NCBI GenBank assembly: GCA_035459965.1
Contig: DATHXC010000004.1
Span: 62,001 to 126,000, forward strand
From: DATHXC01 sp035459965
GTDB taxonomy: Bacteria > Pseudomonadota > Gammaproteobacteria > Burkholderiales > Methylophilaceae
Direction: 5' to 3'
DNA: 64,000 bases
The position numbers and the translations under genes were made by a program. Below, piece after piece: positions 50,838 through 59,576 of the stretch (its first letter is position 1; every line of letters starts with the position of its first letter). Under the pieces are notes generated by a model that did no database searches, had not been told where the DNA came from, and was given only the letters and a program-made list of their open reading frames with translations.

Positions 50838-50925
50838 AAAATTTCTCCTTACATATCATATATATGCCGCGTCAAAATTTTTTGTTCGCGCCTTGTCTAG
50901 TTTAGAACTCAGACCTAATCAAAGC
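50796..50925. repeat. Palindromic repeat element, copy B (130 bp), overlapping dat start
   Basis: Left end CTGATTAGGCCTGACTTC and right end GAACTCAGACCTAATCAAAGC are inverted copies of each other. Inside is a perfect 15-bp inverted repeat GCGAACAAAAAATTT (50830-50844) and its complement (50875-50889) around a 30-base core (CTCCTTACATAT...ATGCCGCGTC) that matches copy A at 39197-39390. It fills nearly the whole gap between dacC and dat and runs about 40 bases into the dat reading frame. Confidence 0.78.
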
Positions 50926-50938
50926 TTTTATATTTTTG

Positions 50939-52114
50939 CTATTCAAGCATCAGTTTAATGCTATCCCACATGCGGCCAAAGATGCCCGCAATCACCACTT
51001 CTTTGGCGGCCACCAGTTTGCGCTCGTGGATGACTTTGCCATCTAGTGAAAACTGGATAAGGCCGATTTCCTGGCCTTTGCTAATGGGCGCGAACAATGG
51101 TTGCTTGGAGGTCACTTTGGCAGTGACGCGCGCGTACTCGCCTTTAGGCAGGGTAATCACCAGGTCGCTTGGCACGGTGGCAGCAATACTGTTTTCTGCA
51201 CCTTTCCATACCTTGAGGGTACTGATGGCTGTTCCAGCTTTATAAACCAGTTTTGATTCATAGAACTGGAAACCATAGTTCAGCAGCTTCTGGCTTTCGG
51301 TAGCACGTGCACTGTCGGAAGGCGCGCCCAGCACTACAGAAATTAGTCGTGTGTCACCGCGTTTGGCAGAAGAGATCAGGCAATAACCTGCAGTCTGTGT
51401 GTGGCCGGTCTTGACGCCATCCACGTAGGGATCCAGCCATAGCAGGCGGTTACGGTTAGGCTGAGTGATCTTGTTGTAGGTATATTCTTTTTGACCGTAC
51501 AGGCGCTTGTACTGGTCTGGAAAATCATTGATCAGTGCGGTAGCCAGCAATGACAGGTCGTAGGCGGTGGTGTAATGCTGCGGGTCTGGCAGGCCGGTTG
51601 CATTCATGTAATGCGTGTTGGTCATACCCAGTCGGGCTGCTTCCTTGTTCATGAGCTCGGCAAAGGCTTCTTCAGTCACGGCGATGCCTTCAGCCAGCGC
51701 TATCGAAGAATCATTACCGGATTGGGTGATGGTGCCATGCAGTAATTCATCAACGGTCACGGGCTTATTAGGCTCAATAAACATTTTGGAGCCTTCTACC
51801 TTCCACGCTTTCACACTCACGGGCAAAGTTTGTGTGAGTTGCAGGTGGCCGTTTTTCAAGGCCTTGAATGACAGGTAAGCCGTCATCAGCTTGGTTAGTG
51901 ATGCTGGTTCTATGCGGTCATTGCTTTTTTCCTGCGCGACGATATTGCCGCTACTGAAATCTTTCAGTAAATAGGCTTTTACTGCCAATGTGGGCGGCGG
52001 TGGAATATCGGCAGCCTGGGTGCTTGATAAGCATGCAAAAGAAAGGGCAAGAGCGGATAGAAAAGCGAAGCTGGAGCGTGTAGCAAAGGTAGAGCTAAAA
52101 AATAATGTGCGCAT
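50939..52114 (-). CDS. dacC: D-alanyl-D-alanine carboxypeptidase (PBP5/6 type, DacC-like)
   Basis: 391 residues. It trims the terminal D-Ala of peptidoglycan pentapeptides in the periplasm. Signal peptide to about residue 35; active-site Ser72 in SLTK, then SGN and KTG (DGVKTGHTQTAG). The C-terminal PBP5 domain (about 290-365) and an amphipathic end (FGRMWDSIKLMLE) that attaches to the inner membrane are present. 22 bp after rlpA, in the elongation gene block. Confidence 0.94.
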   Translation of the reverse strand: MRTLFFSSTFATRSSFAFLSALALSFACLSSTQAADIPPPPTLAVKAYLLKDFSSGNIVAQEKSNDRIEPASLTKLMTAYLSFKALKNGHLQLTQTLPVSVKAWKVEGSKMFIEPNKPVTVDELLHGTITQSGNDSSIALAEGIAVTEEAFAELMNKEAARLGMTNTHYMNATGLPDPQHYTTAYDLSLLATALINDFPDQYKRLYGQKEYTYNKITQPNRNRLLWLDPYVDGVKTGHTQTAGYCLISSAKRGDTRLISVVLGAPSDSARATESQKLLNYGFQFYESKLVYKAGTAISTLKVWKGAENSIAATVPSDLVITLPKGEYARVTAKVTSKQPLFAPISKGQEIGLIQFSLDGKVIHERKLVAAKEVVIAGIFGRMWDSIKLMLE

Positions 52115-52135
52115 AGATTTTAAGTAGATGGACTT

Positions 52136-53179
52136 TTAAGGTTGATTGATAATGTAAGTATTAACGCGTAGCGCCTGCTTGATTCTGGCAGCGGTGCTTT
52201 CGGCATCGGCACGGGCGCTGTATGGGCCAATGCGTACCCGATAGATGCCTTCATTGTACCAGCTATTCACAGGTGCATTTTCGACCAGGTTCTGGTCGCG
52301 CAGTTTCTGGCAAAGCAGTTCTGCGTTGTCTTTATTTTTAAAAGCGCCTACCTGCACATAGTTTCCCCGGCTCGCTACATTGTTATCGGCTGGTGTCGAT
52401 ATTGTGCTTGTTGTTGTTTGCGGCGGTGGTAATTCGGCTGGGGTTGAGGCTGGGGCTGGTGCATTATTCATTTCTATTGGTGCTGGCACAGAACTGCTCG
52501 CAGTTGCAGGGCTTACAGATACCGGGTTTGGTACAGGCGTAGCAATCTTGGCGCCTGGGCGCGTATCAATCGCCTCGACCTCAACCAGCCCACTGCCCTT
52601 ACCTATCAGGCGCAGTTTGTAGGCTGCGGCATAAGATAAATCGATCAGTCGATCACTATGAAACGGCCCACGATCATTAATGCGCACTATGACGGAGCGG
52701 CCATTTTCCGGATTGGTGATCCGTGCATAACTTGGGAGCGGCAATATCGTGTGTGCGCCAGACATGGTGTACATGTCATAGATCTCCCCGCTGGAAGTTT
52801 TCTGGCCGTGGTAGCGCTTGCCGTACCATGAGGCGACACCGCGTTGCTTGTAGGGAGCATATTCCTTCATTGGCGTATAGCGCTGTCCCAATGCACTATA
52901 AGGGCGGCTGGCGCGAGGTAGCGGGGCTTCTGCACGTGGCACAGCATCGGGAATGCTGTCTATATCTGCTGGCGGGTTATCCCCTGGGCCATCATCCAGA
53001 TAGTAGCCACCGCCCTTGGTTGCTGGCGCTGCTGGTTTTTTGTCACCAGCGCTGCTGGGTTTCGATGCTGAACTTTGGCTGTCAGCAGGCTTAACATTGG
53101 CACTGCCGCACCCTATAAGCACTGCACTCAATAATGCGACGGTCACTAAACGGCTGATACTGTTTAAGGTCTTGATCAT
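52136..53179 (-). CDS. rlpA: RlpA family septal-ring lytic transglycosylase / SPOR-domain lipoprotein
   Basis: 347 residues. Lipobox LIGC at about residues 21-24. A Ser/Pro/Lys-rich region is followed by the double-psi barrel core (GVASWYGKRYHGQKTSSGEIYDMYTMSGAHTILPLPSYARITNPENGRSVIVRINDRGPFHSDRLIDLSYAAA), a Pro/Ala/Thr-rich linker (about 205-275) and a C-terminal SPOR domain (YVQVGAFKNKDNAELLCQKL) that binds denuded peptidoglycan at the division site. Between rodA and dacC, as is usual. Confidence 0.93.
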   Translation of the reverse strand: MIKTLNSISRLVTVALLSAVLIGCGSANVKPADSQSSASKPSSAGDKKPAAPATKGGGYYLDDGPGDNPPADIDSIPDAVPRAEAPLPRASRPYSALGQRYTPMKEYAPYKQRGVASWYGKRYHGQKTSSGEIYDMYTMSGAHTILPLPSYARITNPENGRSVIVRINDRGPFHSDRLIDLSYAAAYKLRLIGKGSGLVEVEAIDTRPGAKIATPVPNPVSVSPATASSSVPAPIEMNNAPAPASTPAELPPPQTTTSTISTPADNNVASRGNYVQVGAFKNKDNAELLCQKLRDQNLVENAPVNSWYNEGIYRVRIGPYSARADAESTAARIKQALRVNTYIINQP

Positions 53180-53200
53180 GGTCGTCCTTAAGGAAGTAAG

Positions 53201-54295
53201 TTACGAAGTCACCAGTTTTTTATGGGTATGTATACTCATCAAGATACCAAAACCGAGCATCAGCGTCACCAGTGAAGTACCGCCATAACTGATCATCGGC
53301 AATGGTACGCCAACCACAGGCAGTATGCCGCTCACCATGCCCATATTGACGAATACATAAGTGAAGAAAGTCAGCACAATACTGCCTGCCAGCAGGCGCC
53401 CAAACGTGTTTTGCGCCTCGGCAGCAATCACCATACCGCGCGCAATTAGCAGGGTAAACAAGGTCAGCAGTAGCAAGTTACCCAGCAGCCCAAACTCCTC
53501 GCCAAATACAGCAAAGATGAAGTCAGTAGTACGCTCCGGCAAAAAGTCGAGCTGGGATTGTGTGCCCTTGAGCCAGCCCTTGCCTGCCACGCCGCCAGAG
53601 CCGATGGCAATAGTGGCCTGAATCGTGTGATAGCCAGCGCCTAAGGGATCCTGGTGCGGGTCGAACAGAATCTCGATGCGTTTGCGCTGGTAGTCATGCA
53701 GCATAGACCAGAAGATAGGCGCCATCACTGCCAGTGAGACCGCTGCTCCTATGAGCAGGCGCCAGCTCAGGCCCGCGAAGAATAGAACATAAAACCCGGA
53801 TGCTGCCATTAGCAGGGCTGTGCCAAGGTCTGGCTGTTTCATCACGAAAGCGACCGGGATAAATAGCAGCAAAGCGCCAATCACATGGTTCTTGAAGCGC
53901 AAAGTAGTTTCCTGCTTGGCAAAATACCAGGCTAATAACATGGGTACGGCAATTTTCATGAGCTCAGAGGGTTGTATGCGCACTACCCCAAGGTGCAACC
54001 AGCGCCGTGCGCCATGGCTGATTTCGCCAAATAGTGCCACCCCTAGCAACAGTGTCATCCCCAAGATATAAAGAGGCAGCGCTATACGCTCCAGATGCTG
54101 CGGGGGAATATTAGCCGCCACCCACATAATGCCAAATGCCACCAGGATATTGGCAAGCTGCGAACCTACGCGTTCAAAGCTTTGGCCGGATGCACTGTAT
54201 AGAACAAACAGACCCACCAGCAAGGTAAAAAACAGGCAGCCCATCAGAAACGGGTCGAGGTGCCTGATCAGCCTTTTCCATAGCTTTCTAATCAT
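53201..54295 (-). CDS. rodA: Rod-shape SEDS glycosyltransferase RodA
   Basis: 364 residues, about ten membrane segments. It polymerises lipid II during elongation together with PBP2. Signatures: LDPFLMGCLFFTLLVGLFVLYSASGQS, KPDLGTA-type KQPDLGTALLMAASGFYVLF, and PVVGVPLPMISYGGTSLVTLMLGFGILMS. It overlaps mrdA by 8 bases, so RodA and its PBP2 partner are translationally coupled. Confidence 0.96.
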   Translation of the reverse strand: MIRKLWKRLIRHLDPFLMGCLFFTLLVGLFVLYSASGQSFERVGSQLANILVAFGIMWVAANIPPQHLERIALPLYILGMTLLLGVALFGEISHGARRWLHLGVVRIQPSELMKIAVPMLLAWYFAKQETTLRFKNHVIGALLLFIPVAFVMKQPDLGTALLMAASGFYVLFFAGLSWRLLIGAAVSLAVMAPIFWSMLHDYQRKRIEILFDPHQDPLGAGYHTIQATIAIGSGGVAGKGWLKGTQSQLDFLPERTTDFIFAVFGEEFGLLGNLLLLTLFTLLIARGMVIAAEAQNTFGRLLAGSIVLTFFTYVFVNMGMVSGILPVVGVPLPMISYGGTSLVTLMLGFGILMSIHTHKKLVTS

Positions 54296-56213
54296 GCAGT
54301 TGCTCCTCTGGAACTGCTGGGGTTTCTACTGGCGCAGCTGCAACAGGTGCAGGCGCTTCCGGTAGCTTGCCCAGTAGATAGTAGTCCATCACCTTGCGTG
54401 CTATCGGGCCTGCTGTAGAGCCGCCATGCTCTCCATTTTCTACAATAATCGCAAGCGCAATCTTGGGATCATCTGCCGGGGCATAAGCAATGAACAGCGC
54501 GTGGTCACGGTGGCGCTCATCCAGTTTGCTGGCATTGTATTTCTCGTTCTGGCGGATGCCGACAACCTGGGCAGTTCCTGTTTTTGCAGCAACCTGATAG
54601 GGGCTGTTGGCACCAACGCTGGCGGCTGTACCACCGGGCTGGGTCACGCCTATCATGCCTGCGCGCACGATATCAATATTGGCCTGCTGAAGCGGAATCC
54701 TGTCCATAGCCTGCGGTTGAATCGGCCGGTTAATGCCGCTGTTATTGGTCTGTATGCTGCCTACCAGATGTGGCCGCATCGCCACGCCGTTATTGGCTAG
54801 CGTGGCAGTTGCATAGGCTAGTTGCATAGGCGTCACCAATGTATAACCTTGTCCGATACCTACAATTACAGTTTCGCCCGGGTACCATTTCTGTTTCCAG
54901 CGCCGCCATTTCCAGTCGGGAGTAGGCAATAGTCCGCCAATCTCGCCATAGATATCCAGCCCGGTCTTTTTGCCAAAGCCGAAATGGCTAACAAAAGAAG
55001 TGAGCTTTTCTATGCCCAGATCCATGGCTAAGCCATAGAAAAAGGTATCGCATGAGATGGTAATCGCACGCTGGATATCGACTTGTCCGTGACCACTAGG
55101 TTTCCAGTCACGATAGCGGTGTGAACTGCCGGGTAAGGTGAAGAAGCCAGGGTCGCTGATGCTGAATGGGGGTTCACGCTTGCCGTTTTCCAGCCCTGCC
55201 ATGGCTACAAATGGCTTGAAGGTAGAGCCGGGAGGGTAAATGCCGCGTAAAGGCCGGTTAATGAGCGGCTTGTTGAGTGACTCATTAAGCGCTTTCCAGC
55301 TATCTGAATCTATGCCATCCACAAACAGGTTGGGATCGAAAGTAGGCTTGCTGACATATGCCAGCACTTCGCCATTTTTAGGGTTAATCGCGACTAATGC
55401 CCCACGCCGTTCGCCAAAAGCCTCTTCGGCAATTGACTGTATCTTGCTGTCTATCGTCAATATCAGGTTCTCGCCTGGTATCGGCGCAGTGCTGGAGAGC
55501 ACACGCACCGCATGGCCATCAGCATCAATTTCCACCTGCTGAAAACCCGTGGTGCCATGCAGATTGCGTTCGTAATATTGCTCTATGCCACTTTTGCCAA
55601 TATGGTCTGAGCCTTTGTAATTGGAAAAATCGCCTGACTCTTGTAAGGCGGTGATATCTTTGTCGTTGATGCGGCCTATATAGCCCAGCATATGCGAGCC
55701 AAGCTCCCCTTGCGGGTAATGGCGAAACAGGCGCGAGCGGATTTCCACGCCTGGAAAACGAAAGCGGTTGACGGCGAAGCGTGCTGCCTCTATTTCATTC
55801 AAGTGGGTGCGTATCGGCACGCTTTCAAAACTATGGCTTTGCGTACGCAGCTTGTTAAAACGCTTGCGATCCATGGAGCTAACTTCAATCAGCTGGCTGA
55901 TGTCATTGATCAACTGGTCAACATTCTTGACTTTGGATGGCGTAATTTCCAGCGTGTATACAAAGAAATTGTGCGCCAGTATCACGCCATTGCGGTCAAG
56001 TATCAGCCCGCGATTTGGTACGATGGGGACTAGCGATATGCGGTTGTTTTCTGCCAGTGTTTGAAAATAATCATGCTTGGTCATCTGCAGAAAGAAAAAG
56101 CGGGTAGCCAGAATACCAAAGCAGATCAGTACCAGCGCGATAGCAAAACCCAGGCGGATACGAAAGTGATGCTGTTCAAGCGAGTGATTTCTAAGCTCTG
56201 AGCGTGTTCTCAT
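54288..56213 (-). CDS. mrdA: Penicillin-binding protein 2 (MrdA)
   Basis: 641 residues. It is the transpeptidase of the elongasome. N-terminal cytoplasmic part and transmembrane helix (about 20-42), pedestal domain, and C-terminal transpeptidase with SxxK in PPGSTFKPFVAM, SCD in AITISCDTFFYGLAM and KTG in VAAKTGTAQVVG. The C-terminal tail is Pro/Ala-rich. mreD lies 9 bp upstream. The target of amdinocillin in E. coli. Confidence 0.95.
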   Translation of the reverse strand: MRTRSELRNHSLEQHHFRIRLGFAIALVLICFGILATRFFFLQMTKHDYFQTLAENNRISLVPIVPNRGLILDRNGVILAHNFFVYTLEITPSKVKNVDQLINDISQLIEVSSMDRKRFNKLRTQSHSFESVPIRTHLNEIEAARFAVNRFRFPGVEIRSRLFRHYPQGELGSHMLGYIGRINDKDITALQESGDFSNYKGSDHIGKSGIEQYYERNLHGTTGFQQVEIDADGHAVRVLSSTAPIPGENLILTIDSKIQSIAEEAFGERRGALVAINPKNGEVLAYVSKPTFDPNLFVDGIDSDSWKALNESLNKPLINRPLRGIYPPGSTFKPFVAMAGLENGKREPPFSISDPGFFTLPGSSHRYRDWKPSGHGQVDIQRAITISCDTFFYGLAMDLGIEKLTSFVSHFGFGKKTGLDIYGEIGGLLPTPDWKWRRWKQKWYPGETVIVGIGQGYTLVTPMQLAYATATLANNGVAMRPHLVGSIQTNNSGINRPIQPQAMDRIPLQQANIDIVRAGMIGVTQPGGTAASVGANSPYQVAAKTGTAQVVGIRQNEKYNASKLDERHRDHALFIAYAPADDPKIALAIIVENGEHGGSTAGPIARKVMDYYLLGKLPEAPAPVAAAPVETPAVPEEQLHD

Positions 56214-56222
56214 CAGTGCAAG

Positions 56223-56702
56223 CTAGTTTTTGCCGGTTTGGCCATCAATGCCAATGCGTGAAAAAATCACAAGCTGCCACAGCAATATGCCGGTGACACA
56301 AGGCAGGAAATAGATCCAGCCCGGGCTATTACCCCCGGCGAATAGCTTCAATACCAGCAATGTTGCCTGAGTGAGTATCAGCAGAGCAAATACATAAGCG
56401 GCTTGTTGCCAGATATTGAACAAGGCCAGGCGACGCTGGTAGATCACTGCAAAAAATGCAGAGAACGCATAGGCCAGAGCATTCTGCCCAAACAGGCCGC
56501 CAGTGGCGATGTCGATGATGATGCCGATGAACCAGGCGGTGCCTATGTTGCAGAGTTGCGGTGCACGTAATAGCCAGTAGATCAGTGTCAGCAATACAAA
56601 ATCAGGGCGTACCAACAATCCCCAGCCCGACCACGGCAGGATTTGTAATATGAGTGCCATCAATAGCGACAGGTAGATGGAAGGGAGCTTAATGACTTGC
56701 AT
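56223..56702 (-). CDS. mreD: Rod-shape-determining protein MreD
   Basis: 159 residues with five or six hydrophobic segments; LYWLLRAPQLCNIGTAWFIGIIIDIATGGLFGQNALAYAF is the conserved MreD core. It links MreC to the other elongation proteins in the inner membrane. The start overlaps the end of mreC by 14 bases. Confidence 0.93.
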   Translation of the reverse strand: MQVIKLPSIYLSLLMALILQILPWSGWGLLVRPDFVLLTLIYWLLRAPQLCNIGTAWFIGIIIDIATGGLFGQNALAYAFSAFFAVIYQRRLALFNIWQQAAYVFALLILTQATLLVLKLFAGGNSPGWIYFLPCVTGILLWQLVIFSRIGIDGQTGKN

Positions 56703-57732
56703 TGGGCTTGGCCAGCGGTGAAGTAGATGGGGGAGTGTTAACCGGAGCTAGCGGTTTTGCTGGTGTTGTTGGTTTTACTGGCTGTACAGGTTTTGGCTGC
56801 GTGGTAGCTTTAGACGCCATAGCTTTTGCTGCAGCCTCTTTGGCTATGTTTGCAGTATTGGCTGCAACACCTGAGGCGACTTCCGGTTGTTGCAGGCCCA
56901 ACAGCAATACCTGACGGTGGTTTTCAATTCCAGCTACCGGTTTGCACACGATATGGGCAAACGGCGAATTGGCATTGCTGCTGACACTGACGACTTCTGC
57001 CACCGCCAAGCCAGTTGGGTAAATGCCATCTATGCCAGAAGTTACCAACTTATCACCTTTGCGTATGTCCACATTGGCCGGCAGGTAAGGCAGGTCTATC
57101 GAAGTGTCGCGCCCATGACCAAAAGCGATCGCCCGCAAGTTATTACGCTCAATCTGGATGGGGATGGCCAGATCCTTATCGGTTATCAAGGTAACTTCGC
57201 TACTGAATGGATAGACACGCGTGACCTGACCGATCACACCCGCGCCATCAATCACGGCTTGACCTGCCACGATATCGTGATGTGCGCCCAAATTAACCAC
57301 GATGCGGTGCACAAAAGGGTCGCGACCCATATGCAGGATTTCTCCCAGCTTGGCTGGTTGACTAACGACTTCAGCAGCGCCCAGGAGATTTCGCAGGTTG
57401 GCATTTTCGCTTTCGAGTGATTTCAGGCGTTGCAATTCTGCGCTCTGGAATAAAGCCTGTTGCTTGAGCGCTGTGTTCTCTTTTAGCAGCGTATTGTGCG
57501 TGGAAAAGTATTCTTGTGTACTTTGATAAGCATTGAATGGGGCGTTGGCAATCATTTGCAAGGGGTGCAATAGCGCGATAAAACCCTGCCGTATCTCTGT
57601 CAGGTAATGCAGCCGGGAGTCGGTGGCCATCAATGTTAATGATAGCGCTGCAAACAGTACCAGCCTGGAAAATGGGCTGGGGCCGCGTACGAAAAATGCC
57701 TGGGTTTGTTGGGGGTGGATTGCGCGCCGCAT
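56689..57732 (-). CDS. mreC: Rod-shape-determining protein MreC
   Basis: 347 residues. A short cytoplasmic N-terminus, one membrane segment (about 23-45), a coiled coil (about 70-115) and the beta-rich periplasmic part with LGEILHMGRDPFVHRIVVNLGAHHDIVAGQAVIDGAGVIGQV. The last 60 residues are Pro/Lys/Thr/Ala-rich, a common variable tail. It forms the scaffold that activates PBP2-RodA. It is separated from mreB by 231 bp with a hairpin. Confidence 0.94.
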   Translation of the reverse strand: MRRAIHPQQTQAFFVRGPSPFSRLVLFAALSLTLMATDSRLHYLTEIRQGFIALLHPLQMIANAPFNAYQSTQEYFSTHNTLLKENTALKQQALFQSAELQRLKSLESENANLRNLLGAAEVVSQPAKLGEILHMGRDPFVHRIVVNLGAHHDIVAGQAVIDGAGVIGQVTRVYPFSSEVTLITDKDLAIPIQIERNNLRAIAFGHGRDTSIDLPYLPANVDIRKGDKLVTSGIDGIYPTGLAVAEVVSVSSNANSPFAHIVCKPVAGIENHRQVLLLGLQQPEVASGVAANTANIAKEAAAKAMASKATTQPKPVQPVKPTTPAKPLAPVNTPPSTSPLAKPNASH

Positions 57733-57859
57733 TTAGTTGAATGCAGCCAGTAAGAGTGACGGAGATGCTAAAACCGGATGCGTGAATCCGGAGGCGAGAG
57801 CTTGGTTATGATAATTAGCGGTGTTATGTATCTTCAGCATTTGGTCTTTGTAATATGCA

Positions 57860-57881
57860 GCAGGCCGTAAAAACGGCCTGC
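57860..57881 (-). other. Hairpin in the mreB-mreC gap
   Basis: GCAGGCCGT, loop AAAA, ACGGCCTGC: a 9-bp GC-rich stem with no T-run on the minus strand. It may lower transcription into mreC or stabilise the mreB mRNA end. Confidence 0.55.
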
Positions 57882-57963
57882 CAATTTCCCTGCTAATTTC
57901 TTATTCTATTTTATTCAAAGTACATTGCAGCTAGTAATTGCTCCAGTATATTTGGCCGGATAC

Positions 57964-59007
57964 TTATTCCTCGGCAAATATGGCGCCCAGCTTGTCCATC
58001 TCTTCCAGAGCGCGACCACTGCCACGTGCCACGCAGGTAAGCGGATCCTCTGCCACCACGACAGGCAGGCCGGTCTCTTCAACAATCAGGCGATCCAGGT
58101 TACGCAGCAATGCGCCACCACCAGTCAATACCATTCCCTTCTCGGCAATGTCAGCGCCCAGCTCTGGCGGGGTTTGCTCAAGCGCAGATTTGACCGCGCC
58201 AACAATCGCGTTCAATGGCTCAGTCAGCGCTTCCAGAATCTCGTTGCTGGAGATGGTGAATTTGCGTGGCAGGCCTTCTGCCAGGTTGCGGCCGGTCACT
58301 TCCATTTCCAGCACTTCAGAACCCGGAAAGGCTGAGCCGATTTTCTTCTTGATCAGTTCGGCAGTCGGCTCGGAGATCTGCATGCCGTAGTTGCGGCGGA
58401 TATAGTCAATGATGGCCTGATCGAATTTATCACCACCAACACGTTCGGATTTCGCATAAACAATCCCGCCAAGTGAGATCACGCCCACTTCGGTTGTGCC
58501 ACCGCCAACGTCTACCACCATGGAGCCAGTCGCTTCTGCTACCGGCATGTCAGCACCAATCGCAGCGGCCATCGGCTCTTCGATCAGGTACACCTGACGC
58601 GCACCGGCACCAATCGCGGATTCGCGAATCGCACGGCGCTCCACCTGGGTGGAACCTACAGGTACACAGATGATGATGCGTGGATTAGGCGAGAACCAGC
58701 GGGATTCATGGATCTTGCGAATGAAATATTTGAGCATCTGCTCGGTGATGGTGAAGTCGGCAATCACGCCGTCCTTCATCGGGCGAATCGCCTGGATATT
58801 AGCGGGTGAACGGCCTAGCATGCGCTTAGCTTCTATGCCTACGGCCAGCAGCGTTTTTTTGCCGGCAGGGCCGCCTTCCTGGCGAATCGCCACCACAGAT
58901 GGCTCGTCCAGTACGATGCCTCGGCCGCGTACGTAAATCAGTGTGTTTGCTGTGCCAAGGTCAATGGCGAGATCATTAGAAAAATAGCTATTTAAAATAC
59001 CGAACAT
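57964..59007 (-). CDS. mreB: Rod-shape-determining actin-like protein MreB
   Basis: 347 residues from ATG 59007 (MFGILNSYFSNDLAIDLGTANTLIY), with AGGA ten bases upstream; the frame also runs to a TTG at 59031, less likely as the start. Actin-fold motifs: DLGTANTL (phosphate 1), DVGGGTTEVGVISLGGI (phosphate 2) and VLTGGGALLRNLDRLI (adenosine). It polymerises under the inner membrane and positions the elongation machinery encoded downstream. Divergent from gatCAB. Confidence 0.97.
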   Translation of the reverse strand: MFGILNSYFSNDLAIDLGTANTLIYVRGRGIVLDEPSVVAIRQEGGPAGKKTLLAVGIEAKRMLGRSPANIQAIRPMKDGVIADFTITEQMLKYFIRKIHESRWFSPNPRIIICVPVGSTQVERRAIRESAIGAGARQVYLIEEPMAAAIGADMPVAEATGSMVVDVGGGTTEVGVISLGGIVYAKSERVGGDKFDQAIIDYIRRNYGMQISEPTAELIKKKIGSAFPGSEVLEMEVTGRNLAEGLPRKFTISSNEILEALTEPLNAIVGAVKSALEQTPPELGADIAEKGMVLTGGGALLRNLDRLIVEETGLPVVVAEDPLTCVARGSGRALEEMDKLGAIFAEE

Positions 59008-59206
59008 TGTTGTTGTATCCTGAGCGATCAACCGGAAGTAATCTGGCGAGTTATCTAGTTATAAATACATGTCGCAGATAAGTCGCGGCTGAAGATGTGC
59101 ATAAAATCAAGTTATAATACCCTATATGCTCATGAATTTTAAGCCCACATTGAAAATCACATTAAAAATCAGGACGCGTTCTGAATGTTAATTTCTGGAA
59201 TACAAA

Positions 59207-59521
59207 ATGTCTTTAAGTAATACCGATGTTAAACGGATCGCGCATCTTGCGCGTATTGAAATTAGCGATGCAGAAGTCGATGCCACACTTAGCAAGCTCT
59301 CCGGCATTCTTGGGCTGATCGAGCAGATGCAGGCGGTAGATACTGCTGGCATCACGCCGATGTCGCACTCGCAGGATGTGGTGCAACGCCTGCGTGAAGA
59401 CGTGGTGACCGAAACCAATCAGCGTGAGTTGTTCCAGTCTATTGCGCCTGCTGTCGGCAACGGTTCCACCGAGCCAGCGGTAGAAGCAGGTCTTTACCTT
59501 GTTCCCAAAGTGATTGAGTAA
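59207..59521 (+). CDS. gatC: Asp-tRNA(Asn)/Glu-tRNA(Gln) amidotransferase subunit GatC
   Basis: 104 residues. MSLSNTDVKRIAHLARIEISDAEVDATLSKLSGILGLIEQM is the GatC signature and DVVTETNQRELFQSIAP lies near the end. GatC stabilises GatA-GatB in the complex that amidates misacylated tRNA. A TATAAT at 59113-59118 may be its -10 element. First gene of gatCAB. Confidence 0.95.
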   Translation: MSLSNTDVKRIAHLARIEISDAEVDATLSKLSGILGLIEQMQAVDTAGITPMSHSQDVVQRLREDVVTETNQRELFQSIAPAVGNGSTEPAVEAGLYLVPKVIE

Positions 59522-59576
59522 CCCCCAAGCCTTTTAACCAGCGTTCTTTTATCCAGTGTTATTGAATAGCCATAAA

